Below are positions 16,139 through 24,946 of a stretch of DNA of 64,000 nt, piece after piece; position 1 is the first letter of the stretch, and every line of letters starts with the position of its first letter. Both the position numbers and the translations under genes were made by a program. The notes under the pieces are model-generated. The model was given only the letters and a program-made list of their open reading frames with translations. It did not search any database and was not told the DNA's origin. This DNA comes from Spyradenecus sp045634445 (lineage in GTDB: Bacteria > Verrucomicrobiota > Kiritimatiellia > RFP12 > DVOR01): contig JAZRAG010000014.1 of NCBI GenBank assembly GCA_045634445.1, forward strand, positions 23,051 through 87,050, read 5' to 3'.

Positions 16139-17029
16139 ATGGCTGTGAATCCTGAAACATTACCTGATATCACTAAGGACCCGCGTGCGGTATTGGCTAT
16201 TAAGGCCGCTTTGAAAGAAGATATCGGCTCTGGCGATGCGACGACGCTTGCTTTGGTAGGCCCAGACATTTTGGCTACTGGTGAAATCCAAGCCCGCGAA
16301 GAATGCTGCGTGGCAGGGTTGAATGTGGCGCTTTACATCTTGCAGTTGTTGGACCCCACACTCTCTTACGAAATTTTGATCCCGAATGGCGCAATCGCTC
16401 CGAAGGGAAGTGTGCTCGCACGCTTTACGGGTCGTGCTCGCGCTATTCTTACGGCAGAACGCACTGCGCTCAACTTCATTCAGCGCATGTGTGGCACCGC
16501 GACCTTGACCCATCAGTTTGTGGAAGCAGTGAAGCCGCACAACTGCATGGTGCTTGATACGCGTAAGACGACGCCCTGTTTGCGCGTCTTTGAAAAGTTT
16601 GCAGTGCGTTGCGGAGGGGGTACGAACCATCGTTTCGGCCTCTATGATCGCGTGTTGATGAAGGATAACCATCGTCACCTCTGGGCCGGTGGTGACCCGA
16701 ATCGTTTGGATCTCGCAGTGGAAGCTGCGCGTAAGGCTTATCCCTTGCTCGCGGTGGAAATCGAAGTCGAAAGCATCGAAGAATTGAAGTCGGCTTTGAA
16801 GGCAGAACCCGAATGGATTATGCTCGATAACATGTCCTGTGATATGATGCGCGAATGCGTGGAAATCACCCGCGCAACCACCTCTGTAACGAAGTTGGAA
16901 GCTTCTGGTGGTATCAATCTCAAGACGGCAAATGCGATCGCAGCCACCGGTGTGGACGCTTTGAGCGTGGGTGCTTTGACGCACTCTGCACCGAGTACAG
17001 ACTTGGCCCTTGAATGGAGCGTTATCTAA
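16139..17029 (+). CDS. nadC: Nicotinate-nucleotide pyrophosphorylase (carboxylating)
   Basis: Quinolinate phosphoribosyltransferase of de novo NAD synthesis. The protein is 296 residues. Motifs are typical: the N-terminal beta-sandwich with LKEDIGSGDATT, then ERTALNFIQRMCGTAT (about 100-115), the phosphate-binding DTRKTTPCLR, GGGTNHRFGLYDRVLMKDNH, and the late EVEVESIEEL and EASGGIN strands of the TIM-like barrel. GAGG lies upstream of ATG 16139. nadA and nadB are not in the window. The stop overlaps coaX by TAATG, pairing two cofactor genes. Confidence 0.97.
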   Translation: MAVNPETLPDITKDPRAVLAIKAALKEDIGSGDATTLALVGPDILATGEIQAREECCVAGLNVALYILQLLDPTLSYEILIPNGAIAPKGSVLARFTGRARAILTAERTALNFIQRMCGTATLTHQFVEAVKPHNCMVLDTRKTTPCLRVFEKFAVRCGGGTNHRFGLYDRVLMKDNHRHLWAGGDPNRLDLAVEAARKAYPLLAVEIEVESIEELKSALKAEPEWIMLDNMSCDMMRECVEITRATTSVTKLEASGGINLKTANAIAATGVDALSVGALTHSAPSTDLALEWSVI

Positions 17030-17787
17030 TGCGCTTGGTGTGCATTGATATCGGCAATACCTCCGCCACATTAGGCCTCTATGAAAATGGCACCATCTCG
17101 CGCGTCTCTCGCGTGGATGGTGGCATTCGTAAGAACCCTGAAGCGTGTTCGGATATGGTGCGTTTGATCGCTGATGGCGGTGTGGAAGGCGTTTCAATCG
17201 CCTCCGTCGTGCCTGAAGTTAATCATAAATGGCGTCATCTGATTCGCGAAACATTGGGATGCACCCCGCGTTTTGTCACCTTTGAGAGTCCGCTTGGGTT
17301 TACCGTTGATTACCCACGCCCTGAACGCATCGGTGCAGACCGTTTGGCAGACGCTGCGGGCGGTTTGGCGCGTTATGGCGCACCCCTGATTGTGGTGGAC
17401 TTCGGAACTGCGCTCAATTTTGAAGTTATTGATGATCGCCCAGCCTATGTGGGCGGTGTGATTACCCCTGGTTTGCCATTGATGACCAGTTATCTGCACG
17501 AAAAGACGGCACTTTTGCCAAAGGTTGAACTCGGGACTCAGGTGACGCCTGTCGTGGGAAAATCGACCGAGGAGGCTATTGCCCTTGGCGCACAGGTCGG
17601 CTATCGTGGCATTGTGCGTGAATTGATTACCCATTTACAACGTCCTTTCAATGGAAAGGCTCACGTGGTGGCAACGGGTGGTTATGCCGGGTGGGTGCTT
17701 GAAGGAAGTGACCTTGAGATCACCATTGACCCAACGCTAACGCTCTTTGGCTTAGGCAAAATCTTTGAAAATGGCGGAACAGACTAA
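17029..17787 (+). CDS. coaX: Type III pantothenate kinase
   Basis: Phosphorylates pantothenate in the first step of coenzyme A synthesis; type III enzymes need a monovalent cation and resist feedback by CoA. ASKHA-fold motifs are visible: CIDIGNTSATLGL (phosphate 1) near residue 5, the GADRLADAAGG loop (about 105-115), and VVDFGTALNFEVID (about 125-138). The protein is 252 residues. An in-frame ATG at 17014 would add five residues inside nadC; I prefer ATG 17029, which makes the same TAATG junction as purA-uppS. The CoA pathway continues with coaB at 21935. Confidence 0.95.
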   Translation: MRLVCIDIGNTSATLGLYENGTISRVSRVDGGIRKNPEACSDMVRLIADGGVEGVSIASVVPEVNHKWRHLIRETLGCTPRFVTFESPLGFTVDYPRPERIGADRLADAAGGLARYGAPLIVVDFGTALNFEVIDDRPAYVGGVITPGLPLMTSYLHEKTALLPKVELGTQVTPVVGKSTEEAIALGAQVGYRGIVRELITHLQRPFNGKAHVVATGGYAGWVLEGSDLEITIDPTLTLFGLGKIFENGGTD

Positions 17788-18713
17788 TGACCGTTTTCTC
17801 ACTCCTTCATGCCTTCTTACTCTTCTTTAACGTCATTGTGTTGGTGCGCATTATGATGCCTGCGCGCTATGTGTTGTTAAATCCCTATGCGGCTACGCTG
17901 GACAACCTCCTTGCGCGTCTTTTGACGGCGATTCGTCCTGCCTTTCAGATGTCCGCTAAGCCCCTCTGCGGCCTTCTCTTGGCGCTTTCGCTCTGCGCAG
18001 ACGCAGTGATGCTCTCACGGATGAACATCAATGCAATGGCCGCGAGTTCCTTTATTCTCTATGCACTTCCTGTGGGTACCTTTAAGCAGTGGTTGTTCAT
18101 CGCAGTGCTGACCTTCTTCCGTCATCTCTTGACGATTTTTGCAGCGACCTTGGTCTTTCAGTTGTGGCATCGCTCTAAGACGCTGCCAGGGTATTCGGGC
18201 GATTTGCTTCGTTTGGCGACGTACCCGCTGGCACGGTTTCCGCTTGCAGCACAGTGGGCCCTTCTGATTGTGGGGAACCTGTTATTGGCAGCGTTAGTGA
18301 TGGTCAATGCCGAAAGCGTGAGTTATCCCTTCGAGGCCTTAAAGTCTACCCCTGGTATGATTGGCGAATTGGCGAGCCGCTCTCAACTCTCCGCACTTGT
18401 GCCTGGCGCTCGTCTTGCGGTTACGACAGGACTCTTCATTTTGGATGTCTTCTCAGAACTCCATGGTTTTACGACCACGCTCATTCTCTTTGCAATTCTC
18501 AGCTTAATTACGCGCAATCAATCCCTCGCATACTTCATCAAGGACCTCTGGCGCCTCTTCCGTGGGCCCTTGCCAGAATTCCGTGTGGGTATGCTTTATC
18601 TGACGCCAGTGCTCATTCTGCTTGTTCTTGCAGTCGTGGGGTCAATGTTGCCCGCAATCTTCCTTACGCTTGTGGAAAGCATCGCTAAGGTAGGGGGATG
18701 GTATGTGGTGTAA
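17787..18713 (+). CDS. YggT-like integral membrane protein
   Basis: A 308-residue membrane protein with about six to seven hydrophobic helices. The first ~100 residues (LLFFNVIVLVRIMMPARYV, then two helices) resemble YggT family repeats, which have an F-x-x-hydrophobic start, a conserved R-loop (LLNPYAATLDNLLARLL) and a following helix. The second half repeats this topology. The call is supported by the next gene being yggU/DUF167, since yggT-yggU is a recurrent pair. It is coupled to coaX by TAATG. The role is not well defined; in other bacteria the family is linked to osmotic tolerance and shape. Confidence 0.6.
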   Translation: MTVFSLLHAFLLFFNVIVLVRIMMPARYVLLNPYAATLDNLLARLLTAIRPAFQMSAKPLCGLLLALSLCADAVMLSRMNINAMAASSFILYALPVGTFKQWLFIAVLTFFRHLLTIFAATLVFQLWHRSKTLPGYSGDLLRLATYPLARFPLAAQWALLIVGNLLLAALVMVNAESVSYPFEALKSTPGMIGELASRSQLSALVPGARLAVTTGLFILDVFSELHGFTTTLILFAILSLITRNQSLAYFIKDLWRLFRGPLPEFRVGMLYLTPVLILLVLAVVGSMLPAIFLTLVESIAKVGGWYVV

Positions 18714-18987
18714 CGCCTGGAAAGACGGCTGCACAATTACCCTCAAAGTGACGCCTAAAGCCTCGCGAAATGCGGTCTTAGGCGTAGAAGAAACCTGGCT
18801 TCGCGTTGCCCTTACCGCGCCCCCTGTTGATGGCAAAGCTAATGAAGCTGCGCGCCGCTTTCTTGCAGAGACGCTCTCCGTTTCTCGCGGGAGTGTGACA
18901 TTGCTCACAGGGCAAACGGCGCGCTTGAAACGCTTTGCCATCTCTGGCATTTCTCCCGAAACCGCAAGACAACGTCTTGTGCCGTAA
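18703..18987 (+). CDS. DUF167/YggU family protein
   Basis: Small 94-residue cytoplasmic protein of the YggU family. The core ITLKVTPKASRNAV, the central APPVDGKANEAARRFLAE and SRGSVTLLTGQTARLKRF are characteristic of the family in that order. The function is unknown. The start overlaps the end of the YggT-like gene by 11 bp, and the ATG is inside its last codons. No strong ribosome-binding site is visible, suggesting coupled translation. Confidence 0.9.
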   Translation: MWCNAWKDGCTITLKVTPKASRNAVLGVEETWLRVALTAPPVDGKANEAARRFLAETLSVSRGSVTLLTGQTARLKRFAISGISPETARQRLVP

Positions 18988-19079
18988 CGGTCACTCAATC
19001 ACAATTCTCAAGGCCCCAGCTATCGCCAGAACGCAGGTGATGGAAATGGTGTTTCGTGGGTGCGGAAGAGGTTGCGGTT

Positions 19080-19088
19080 TGCTATACT
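19080..19088 (+). promoter_or_regulatory. Extended -10 promoter of the PP-loop ATPase gene
   Basis: TGCTATACT, 45 bp before the start codon, without a recognisable -35. Confidence 0.6.
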
Positions 19089-19132
19089 AATGTTGGATGC
19101 GCGGAATCGCGCGTGAATGAGGATTTTTGACT

Positions 19133-20110
19133 ATGGTACGTGGTGTTTCGCTTTTAAGTGGTGGCCTCGATTCAATGTTGGCGATTTGTATGCTTCGCGA
19201 ACAGGGAATTGAGATGGAAGGCATTGTCTTTAAAAGTCCCTTTTTTGGAGTGGCTGGCGCTGAAAAGGCCGCGAAGCAACTCGGTGTGAAGTTGCACATT
19301 CTTGATTTTTCGGATGACATTTTGTCTTTGGTGAAGCATCCGCCGCATGGATTTGGTGGAGCGATGAATCCGTGCATTGACTGTCATGCCGCGATGATTC
19401 GTCGTGCGGGTGAGTTTATGCGCGCTGGCGGGTATGATTTTGTCTCTACGGGTGAGGTTTTAAATCAACGCCCCATGTCGCAGAATCGTCGTAGTCTTGA
19501 AACGGTGGCAGAAACATCGGGTTTGAAGGGACTGTTATTGCGTCCGTTATCCGCGCAACTCTTAGATCCCACAACGCCTGAATTGGATGGGCGTATTGAC
19601 CGCACGCGTCTGGGCGCAATTTCGGGTCGTAATCGCCAACCCCAAATGGAGTTGGTGAAGCGTTATGGTTTGACGGACTATCCATCGCCAGCAGGTGGGT
19701 GTCTTTTGACAGAAAAGGGCTTTTGCCGTAAGTTGCGCGATCTCTTTGACCATACCGAGGGGATTCCTGCGGTGGAGGATGTGGAGTTGCTCAAATTCTC
19801 GCGTCAGTTCCGTTTGCCAGATGGTGGCCGCATTATTGTGGGGCGTAATCGCTTGGATAACCTCGCTTTGAAGGCCTTGCGCAAACAGGGAAAGACGATT
19901 TTGCATACGGTGAATATTCCTGGGCCGACGGCGGCAGTCTTAGGGGATATTCCAGAAAGCGATCTCTATCGCGCCGCGTCAATTATTGCCGACTATGGTG
20001 ATAAGGGAACGTTGACCGACATTATTGTGAAGGTGATTACGCCTGAAGCAACGCGTGAGATTACGGTGCAGCCGTTGCCGCGCGATACGTATCAACCCTG
20101 GATGCTGTAA
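19133..20110 (+). CDS. PP-loop ATPase related to tRNA thiolation enzymes (MnmA/ThiI-like)
   Basis: A 325-residue protein with an ATP-pyrophosphatase loop at the N-terminus (SLLSGGLDSMLA, residues 6-17) as in MnmA, ThiI and other adenylating enzymes. NPCIDCH (about residue 80) holds a CxxC-like pair that could act in sulfur transfer or bind metal. SPAGGCLLTEKGF is a second conserved block seen in this uncharacterised subgroup, and a separate small C-terminal domain follows (from about 215). It lacks the THUMP domain of ThiI and does not align with MnmA past the PP-loop. It probably adenylates a tRNA base or protein. I start at ATG 19133, nine bases after GAGGA. Confidence 0.75.
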   Translation: MVRGVSLLSGGLDSMLAICMLREQGIEMEGIVFKSPFFGVAGAEKAAKQLGVKLHILDFSDDILSLVKHPPHGFGGAMNPCIDCHAAMIRRAGEFMRAGGYDFVSTGEVLNQRPMSQNRRSLETVAETSGLKGLLLRPLSAQLLDPTTPELDGRIDRTRLGAISGRNRQPQMELVKRYGLTDYPSPAGGCLLTEKGFCRKLRDLFDHTEGIPAVEDVELLKFSRQFRLPDGGRIIVGRNRLDNLALKALRKQGKTILHTVNIPGPTAAVLGDIPESDLYRAASIIADYGDKGTLTDIIVKVITPEATREITVQPLPRDTYQPWML

Positions 20111-20135
20111 TTCATTTTAATACGGAGGATAGAAC

Positions 20136-21917
20136 ATGAAGACGATGGTACGCAATACTTTGATGGCTACGCTTGGCTTCTGCGTGACAGCATGCGCTGT
20201 GGCTCAGACGAAGTTTGTGGCTGCAGATTATGGCATTGCGCCTGGAAAGGCGTTTAAGGCGGCCGATGTGGAGCGTCTCCTTGCCGATGTGAAGGCGGCA
20301 AAGGGCGCTAAAAAGTTGGTATTTGAAGCCGGTACGTATGATGTAGGTGCAGAGCAGTGCCAAACGCGTACGTGGTTTATCTCAAATCATGACCAGGTGA
20401 ATCCGCGTAAAGTCTTCTTGCCGCTTGAAGGGCAGACGGATCTCGAGGTGGAGGGAAATGGCGCATTCTTCAATTTGAAGGGGCGTATTATTCCTGTGGG
20501 GATTTGGGACTCGAAGCAGGTCTGCGTCAAGGATGTGACGGTGGATTATGAAATCCCGATGATTACGCAGGTGAACTTCACGGCGGTGGATGCTGCTGCA
20601 AAGACGGTGACCTTCCGCCCGATTAAAGGGACGCAGACAGAACTTGTTAATGGTCGCCTTTACTTCAAGGGTTACGATTTCGTGAACTCTCCAGGTGGCG
20701 GTATTTTGTTTGAAGCCGATGGACGCATCGCCTACCGCACGAGTGACTGCGGCTTTAACCTTGGGAATGTGACTGCAAATGCAGATGGCACCTTCACGGC
20801 GGCACATTGCGCAAATGGCGCCTTTAAGGTCGGGCAGAATATGGCGTTGCGCGCGTGGGATCGTCCTGCGCCTGGCTTCGTGGTGTCGGACTCTGAAGAT
20901 GTGAAATTGTTATCGATTACGATGCATTACGCTGATGGTATGGGATTGCTCTGCCAGAGTACGAAGAATATTGTGGTCAATCAGTACAATGTGGTTCCGA
21001 ACAAGGCAAAGGGCCGCGTCTTCTCGACACAGGCAGATGCGACGCACTTCTCGGGATGCTGGGGACATATTTTCTCGCTCGACAGTGTTTATCAAGGCAT
21101 GATGGATGACGCAATTAATGTGCACGGCACCTATTTGCGCGTTCAGAAGCGTATCGATGATAAGACGCTTGAGTGCGCTTACATGCATCCGCAGGCTTAT
21201 GGTTTCTCCTGGGGTAAGCCGGGTGAAAAGGTGATTTTCATCAAGTCGCGTGAAATGGCGATGATGTATGACACCGAGAATATTTTGGAAGACATTACGC
21301 CGATTGACCAACCGACCATCGTAGGTGCAAAGGTCTTCCGTTTGACCTTTAAGAATGCGCTTCCTGAGGCCGTGGATCCGACGAAGGTGGCGATTGGCAT
21401 TGAAAACCTCACTCGCACGCCTTCGGTGAGCTTTGTCGCTAATGTCGTGATGGATAACCGTGCCCGTGGCGCCCTCTTCTCTACGCCTCAGACGGTGGTC
21501 TGCACCAACAACATCTTTGACCACATCTCTGGTAGCGGCATCTTGCTCTGCGGCGACTGCAATGGTTGGTACGAAACGGGCGCTTGCACCGATGTGCTCA
21601 TTGCTGAAAACACCTTCGTGAATGCGTTGACTTCGCCCTTCCAATTCACCGAAGCAGTCATCTCGATCTGCCCTGAAATCCCTGAGATTAAGGAAGATTC
21701 GCCGTATTTGCATCGTAATATCACGATTAAGGACAACGTCTTTGCAGCGTTTGACAAGCCGCTCGTCTTTGCCAAGAGTGTGGATGGTTTGGTCATCAAG
21801 GACAATGTCTTTGTGAAAACCGACACCTATGCGCCCTATCACTGGCATAAGGAATGGTTGACGCTTCGCCACTGCAAAAATGTGGATGCAGACGCACCGC
21901 GTGGTTGGAACGAATAA
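20136..21917 (+). CDS. Exported beta-helix protein, GH110-like alpha-1,3-galactosidase
   Basis: A 593-residue protein with an N-terminal export signal. The hydrophobic stretch ends in VTACAVAQ; VTAC also fits a lipobox, so it may be a lipoprotein. After the signal comes a right-handed beta-helix with short repeated turns (VCVKDVTVDYE, KNIVVNQYNVVPN, NITIKDNVFAAFDKPL). The central YQGMMDDAINVHGTYLRV and the early FISNHDQVNPRKVFLPL blocks match what I recall of glycoside hydrolase family 110, which removes alpha-1,3-linked galactose from blood group B and related host glycans. It sits between a PP-loop ATPase and coaB with no sugar transporter nearby. GGAGG precedes the ATG. Other beta-helix hydrolases cannot be excluded. 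Confidence 0.7.
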   Translation: MKTMVRNTLMATLGFCVTACAVAQTKFVAADYGIAPGKAFKAADVERLLADVKAAKGAKKLVFEAGTYDVGAEQCQTRTWFISNHDQVNPRKVFLPLEGQTDLEVEGNGAFFNLKGRIIPVGIWDSKQVCVKDVTVDYEIPMITQVNFTAVDAAAKTVTFRPIKGTQTELVNGRLYFKGYDFVNSPGGGILFEADGRIAYRTSDCGFNLGNVTANADGTFTAAHCANGAFKVGQNMALRAWDRPAPGFVVSDSEDVKLLSITMHYADGMGLLCQSTKNIVVNQYNVVPNKAKGRVFSTQADATHFSGCWGHIFSLDSVYQGMMDDAINVHGTYLRVQKRIDDKTLECAYMHPQAYGFSWGKPGEKVIFIKSREMAMMYDTENILEDITPIDQPTIVGAKVFRLTFKNALPEAVDPTKVAIGIENLTRTPSVSFVANVVMDNRARGALFSTPQTVVCTNNIFDHISGSGILLCGDCNGWYETGACTDVLIAENTFVNALTSPFQFTEAVISICPEIPEIKEDSPYLHRNITIKDNVFAAFDKPLVFAKSVDGLVIKDNVFVKTDTYAPYHWHKEWLTLRHCKNVDADAPRGWNE

Positions 21918-21934
21918 GCGGGTAGGGCAACGGC

Positions 21935-22558
21935 ATGAAGTTTTTGATTACGGCAGGCCCTACGCGCGAACCGCTTGATCCAGTGCGTTTTATCTCGAAT
22001 CGCTCCACGGGGAAGATGGGCTTTGCCCTCGCGCAAGCTGCCGCAGAAGCTGGTCACGAGGTGACGCTTATCGCGGGCCCCGTGACGCTTCCCACGCCTG
22101 AAAAGGTGACGCGCGTAGATGTGGAAACTGCGCTCCAGATGTTGGACGCTGTTGAAACTCACCTGCCTGCAGCGGAGGTTTATATCTCTTGCGCAGCAGT
22201 CGCGGATTGGCGTCCTGCAAATTACTCGCCTGTAAAGTTGAAGAAGGCTGGCATGGACGGCATGATTCAACTTGTGCGCAATCCTGACATTTTGAAGACG
22301 ATTCGCCCCTTAAAAGGCGACAAAATCTTCGTTGGGTTTGCTGCTGAAACAGGCGTGCCTGATGCGGAAGCTACACGTAAACTGAATGAAAAAGGGCTTG
22401 ATTTCATTGTTGCGAATGATGTCACTGCGCCAGGAGCAGGCTTTGCCACAGATACTAATCGTGTGACCTTGCTCTTTCCTGATGGTTCGCGAGAAGAACT
22501 TCCGTTGGATTCAAAACTCGCCATTGCCAAACAAATCATTGCGCGCATTGCACGCTAA
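21935..22558 (+). CDS. coaB: Phosphopantothenate-cysteine ligase, stand-alone CoaB
   Basis: Condenses 4'-phosphopantothenate with cysteine. The 207-residue protein contains only the CoaB half of the usual CoaBC (Dfp) polypeptide. It opens with ITAGPTREPLDPVRFISNRSTGKMG, written here as ITAGPTREPLD and then SNRSTGKMG, the nucleotide-binding motif. AAVADWRP and GFAAET follow, and late IVANDV. It lacks the flavin-binding CoaC decarboxylase domain, which must be elsewhere. With coaX at 17029 it gives two CoA steps in one neighbourhood. The ribosome-binding site is weak (GGTAGGG). Confidence 0.93.
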   Translation: MKFLITAGPTREPLDPVRFISNRSTGKMGFALAQAAAEAGHEVTLIAGPVTLPTPEKVTRVDVETALQMLDAVETHLPAAEVYISCAAVADWRPANYSPVKLKKAGMDGMIQLVRNPDILKTIRPLKGDKIFVGFAAETGVPDAEATRKLNEKGLDFIVANDVTAPGAGFATDTNRVTLLFPDGSREELPLDSKLAIAKQIIARIAR

Positions 22559-22580
22559 GGTTTGCGAAAGTTAAATAAAA

Positions 22581-22612
22581 AGAGGACGCACAATCGTGGC
22601 GTCCTCTTTTTT
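22581..22612. terminator. Bidirectional terminator between coaB and the Dabb gene
   Basis: A nine-bp stem AGAGGACGC/GCGTCCTCT (22581-22589, 22599-22607) flanked by A-rich DNA on the left and TTTTTT on the right. It serves two convergent genes. Confidence 0.85.
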
Positions 22613-22642
22613 ATCCACATGTTAAATGGAAATGTGAGCTGA

Positions 22643-22939
22643 TTAAGCTTCAAAATCAAGGCAGAGACGCACCTCAGTGTAAGGGCGTACATCGCGATCA
22701 GCCACTTCTACATGTGCTGGGTGTGTCGCGTAAGCCTTCAGCGCCGCTTCGTCCACAAAGGTGGAGTCTAACATCACATCGGCGTTAGAAGAGGGGAGAC
22801 CTTGCGTCTGGACTTTAATCTCAACAAGACCTGGAATGATCCCTTGTAAGCCTTCAAGGCCTGCTTTAATGCCAGCTTTGACCGTTTCGGGAGCAGAAAG
22901 ATCGCCCTTTAACTTCCAGAGAATGATGTGCTTAACCAT
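22643..22939 (-). CDS. Dabb-domain (stress-responsive A/B barrel) protein
   Basis: A 98-residue protein that begins MVKHIILWKLK and ends with the pattern HPAHVEVADRDVRPY, the hallmark of single Dabb domains, which form dimeric ferredoxin-like alpha/beta barrels. The central QTQGLPSSNADVMLDSTF is also typical. Members range from plant stress proteins to cyclases and oxygenases, so no reaction can be assigned. It stands alone on the reverse strand between two forward operons, with AAAAGGA upstream of its ATG. Confidence 0.88.
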   Translation of the reverse strand: MVKHIILWKLKGDLSAPETVKAGIKAGLEGLQGIIPGLVEIKVQTQGLPSSNADVMLDSTFVDEAALKAYATHPAHVEVADRDVRPYTEVRLCLDFEA

Positions 22940-23119
22940 CTTTTTAAATCCTTTTGGGTTGGGTTTAAGTGAGTACGCGCAGAATGTTACTCGTTTTCAC
23001 TACGGAGGCGTAAAGTAATGAAAATATTATAATACAGCGCGTTCTCAAAAAAGCCAAGTAAGGAAGAAATATTTAATCTTTTTGTATCGCGTAAAATCAG
23101 GGTGCAAACAGTTAAAATG

Positions 23120-23128
23120 TGGTACACT
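23120..23128 (+). promoter_or_regulatory. Extended -10 promoter of the seven-gene run starting at 23182
   Basis: TGGTACACT (TGn plus TACACT) 53 bp before the first start codon. The region 22940-23119 otherwise shows no gene or clear structure. Confidence 0.5.
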
Positions 23129-23181
23129 ATATGTGATAATGTTTTAATGGTTTAACCAGAGTCACAAGAAAGGATATTGCG

Positions 23182-23979
23182 ATGGCAAATCTTGTGGAGC
23201 GAAAAGATTGGGAAAAACCCGACGTGCGATGCTTGAGTAAGGGTCGCGCTGGGAATGCCAGAGTCTACCTGCTTGAAGCGGCGGGTAAGAAAATTGTAAT
23301 TAAAGACTTCCGTAAGAGCCCATGGTGGATTCGTTGGACATGGGGACGTTGGATGGCAGGACACGAATATCGATTGATGAAGTGTCTTGATGGTCTGAAA
23401 GGTGTGCCGCAAAATGTCTTTCGTGTAGATGCCTATTCCTTTGGGATGGATTTCTTAGAAGGTATGACCTTTGGTGACTACAATCAGACGAATGCGTATG
23501 TTTTCCGTGGCGAGCTTCCTCCAGAAGCGCAGTTGCCGCATTTGTCGTTGTACTATTTCCGTGATTTGGAACGCCTCGTGTGTGCGATGCATCGCCGCCG
23601 TGTCACGCATTTGGATACGCGTAATGCGAAGAATGTGCTTATTTTGCCAGGCGAAAAGCCGGCATTGATTGACTTCCAGTCGGGCGTCTATTTGCGTAAG
23701 TGGTATCCGCGTTGGTTCCGCAAGATTTTGTTGCTCGCAGATTTGTCTTCAATTTATAAGCACTATTATCATCACTGCTTTGATGTCGACGGCAATCTCA
23801 ATGAAGGGCCTGGCGCTTTTCCTGAAAATCGTGCACGTCTCTTTATGGCGCATTTGCGTCTGCGCAGCTTGTGGATGTTGAAGGGGTATAGCTTCTTGAA
23901 CAAACGCAAAAAGAAGGCTTACGAACGCTTCTTCTTAGAACGCTTTGGCCACTTGCAGCAGAAGAAGAGGAGGTCGTAA
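23182..23979 (+). CDS. RIO/WaaP-like small kinase, probably lipopolysaccharide or protein kinase
   Basis: A 265-residue protein kinase-like fold. The N-terminal lobe has a nucleotide lysine in KIVIKDFRKSPWW. The catalytic loop is HLDTRNAKNVLI (the H-x-D-x-R-x-x-N pattern of RIO and lipopolysaccharide core kinases), and LIDFQSGVYL replaces the DFG metal-binding motif. The C-terminal part is very basic (NKRKKKAYERF). Relatives phosphorylate lipid A-core heptose or Kdo, or act as orphan Ser/Thr kinases. It heads a run of forward genes with corA two bases downstream. An FHA-domain gene lies three genes further on. Confidence 0.75.
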   Translation: MANLVERKDWEKPDVRCLSKGRAGNARVYLLEAAGKKIVIKDFRKSPWWIRWTWGRWMAGHEYRLMKCLDGLKGVPQNVFRVDAYSFGMDFLEGMTFGDYNQTNAYVFRGELPPEAQLPHLSLYYFRDLERLVCAMHRRRVTHLDTRNAKNVLILPGEKPALIDFQSGVYLRKWYPRWFRKILLLADLSSIYKHYYHHCFDVDGNLNEGPGAFPENRARLFMAHLRLRSLWMLKGYSFLNKRKKKAYERFFLERFGHLQQKKRRS

Positions 23980-23980
23980 G

Positions 23981-24928
23981 ATGCTTTCCATCTATCAATG
24001 GGTTAATGGTAGCTTGCGCGAGGTGGTGACGCCTGATGGTCCCTGCTGGATTAACTTAGCAGATCCCTCAACGGAAGAAATCTTGCGCGTGCAGACGCTT
24101 ACGGGTGTTTCGCGAGAATTCCTCTCTGACCCGCTCGACCGAGACGAACGTCCGCGTATGGATGTTGATGATGATGGCACTGTTCTCATCGTTGTACACA
24201 TTCCGTACCATGAACCCGATGAAAACTTGCATCCGTTCAACACCCTACCGCTTGGTGTGGTGCACACGTCCAATGCTGTGATTACGGTCTGTAACCGTTC
24301 GACGCCGATTGCGGCCTCCTTCTTGGATCAGATTCGCCGCGTTTGCCCGCCAGAACAGAAATTCCGCTTTACCTTCCACCTCTTGTGGCATGCTGCAATT
24401 CTTTACTTGCGCTATTTGCGCGATATCCGTCAGCGTGCAGATATGGTGGAACAGGAACTTCACGAGTCCATTTCAAATGAAGGCTTGATGCGCCTTTTGA
24501 ATATTGAAAAGTCGCTCGTTTACTTCACGACCTCGTTGAAGGCTGACGATATCTTGTTGAGCCGTATTCGTACGACGCGTCAACTTGAAATTGACGAAGA
24601 TGATTTAGACGTTCTTGAAGATGTGCGCATTGAATATCAGCAAGCCTTGGAAATGGCAAGCATTCATAGCAACATTTTGACAGGTACGTTGGATGCCTTC
24701 GCTTCAATTATCAGCAACAACCTCAACAATGTCATGAAGTTCTTGACCTCCATGACGATTGTGTTGACAGTGCCGATGTTGATTGCTTCAATTTTCGGCA
24801 TGAATACGTGGTTGCCCTTTGCCAATGCTGAACATTGGGGGGCGCTCGGCTTCTGCGTCATTATGGGTATTGCTGTTTTGCTCATTGTCGTGACGGTCTT
24901 CTTCTTCGCGAGACGGCGATTCTTCTAA
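23981..24928 (+). CDS. corA: CorA family magnesium/cobalt channel
   Basis: Homopentameric inner-membrane divalent cation channel, 315 residues. The large cytoplasmic N-terminal domain (about 1-245) is acidic and ends in a long helix. The last ~65 residues hold two membrane helices separated by the selectivity loop IFGMNTWLPF, containing the defining GMN triplet, and a short basic tail (FARRRFF). The open frame starts 36 bp earlier inside the previous gene; I start at ATG 23981, one base after its TAA, preceded by GAGGAGG. Confidence 0.95.
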   Translation: MLSIYQWVNGSLREVVTPDGPCWINLADPSTEEILRVQTLTGVSREFLSDPLDRDERPRMDVDDDGTVLIVVHIPYHEPDENLHPFNTLPLGVVHTSNAVITVCNRSTPIAASFLDQIRRVCPPEQKFRFTFHLLWHAAILYLRYLRDIRQRADMVEQELHESISNEGLMRLLNIEKSLVYFTTSLKADDILLSRIRTTRQLEIDEDDLDVLEDVRIEYQQALEMASIHSNILTGTLDAFASIISNNLNNVMKFLTSMTIVLTVPMLIASIFGMNTWLPFANAEHWGALGFCVIMGIAVLLIVVTVFFFARRRFF

Positions 24929-24946
24929 TGCGGAGAAGTTTCTCGC

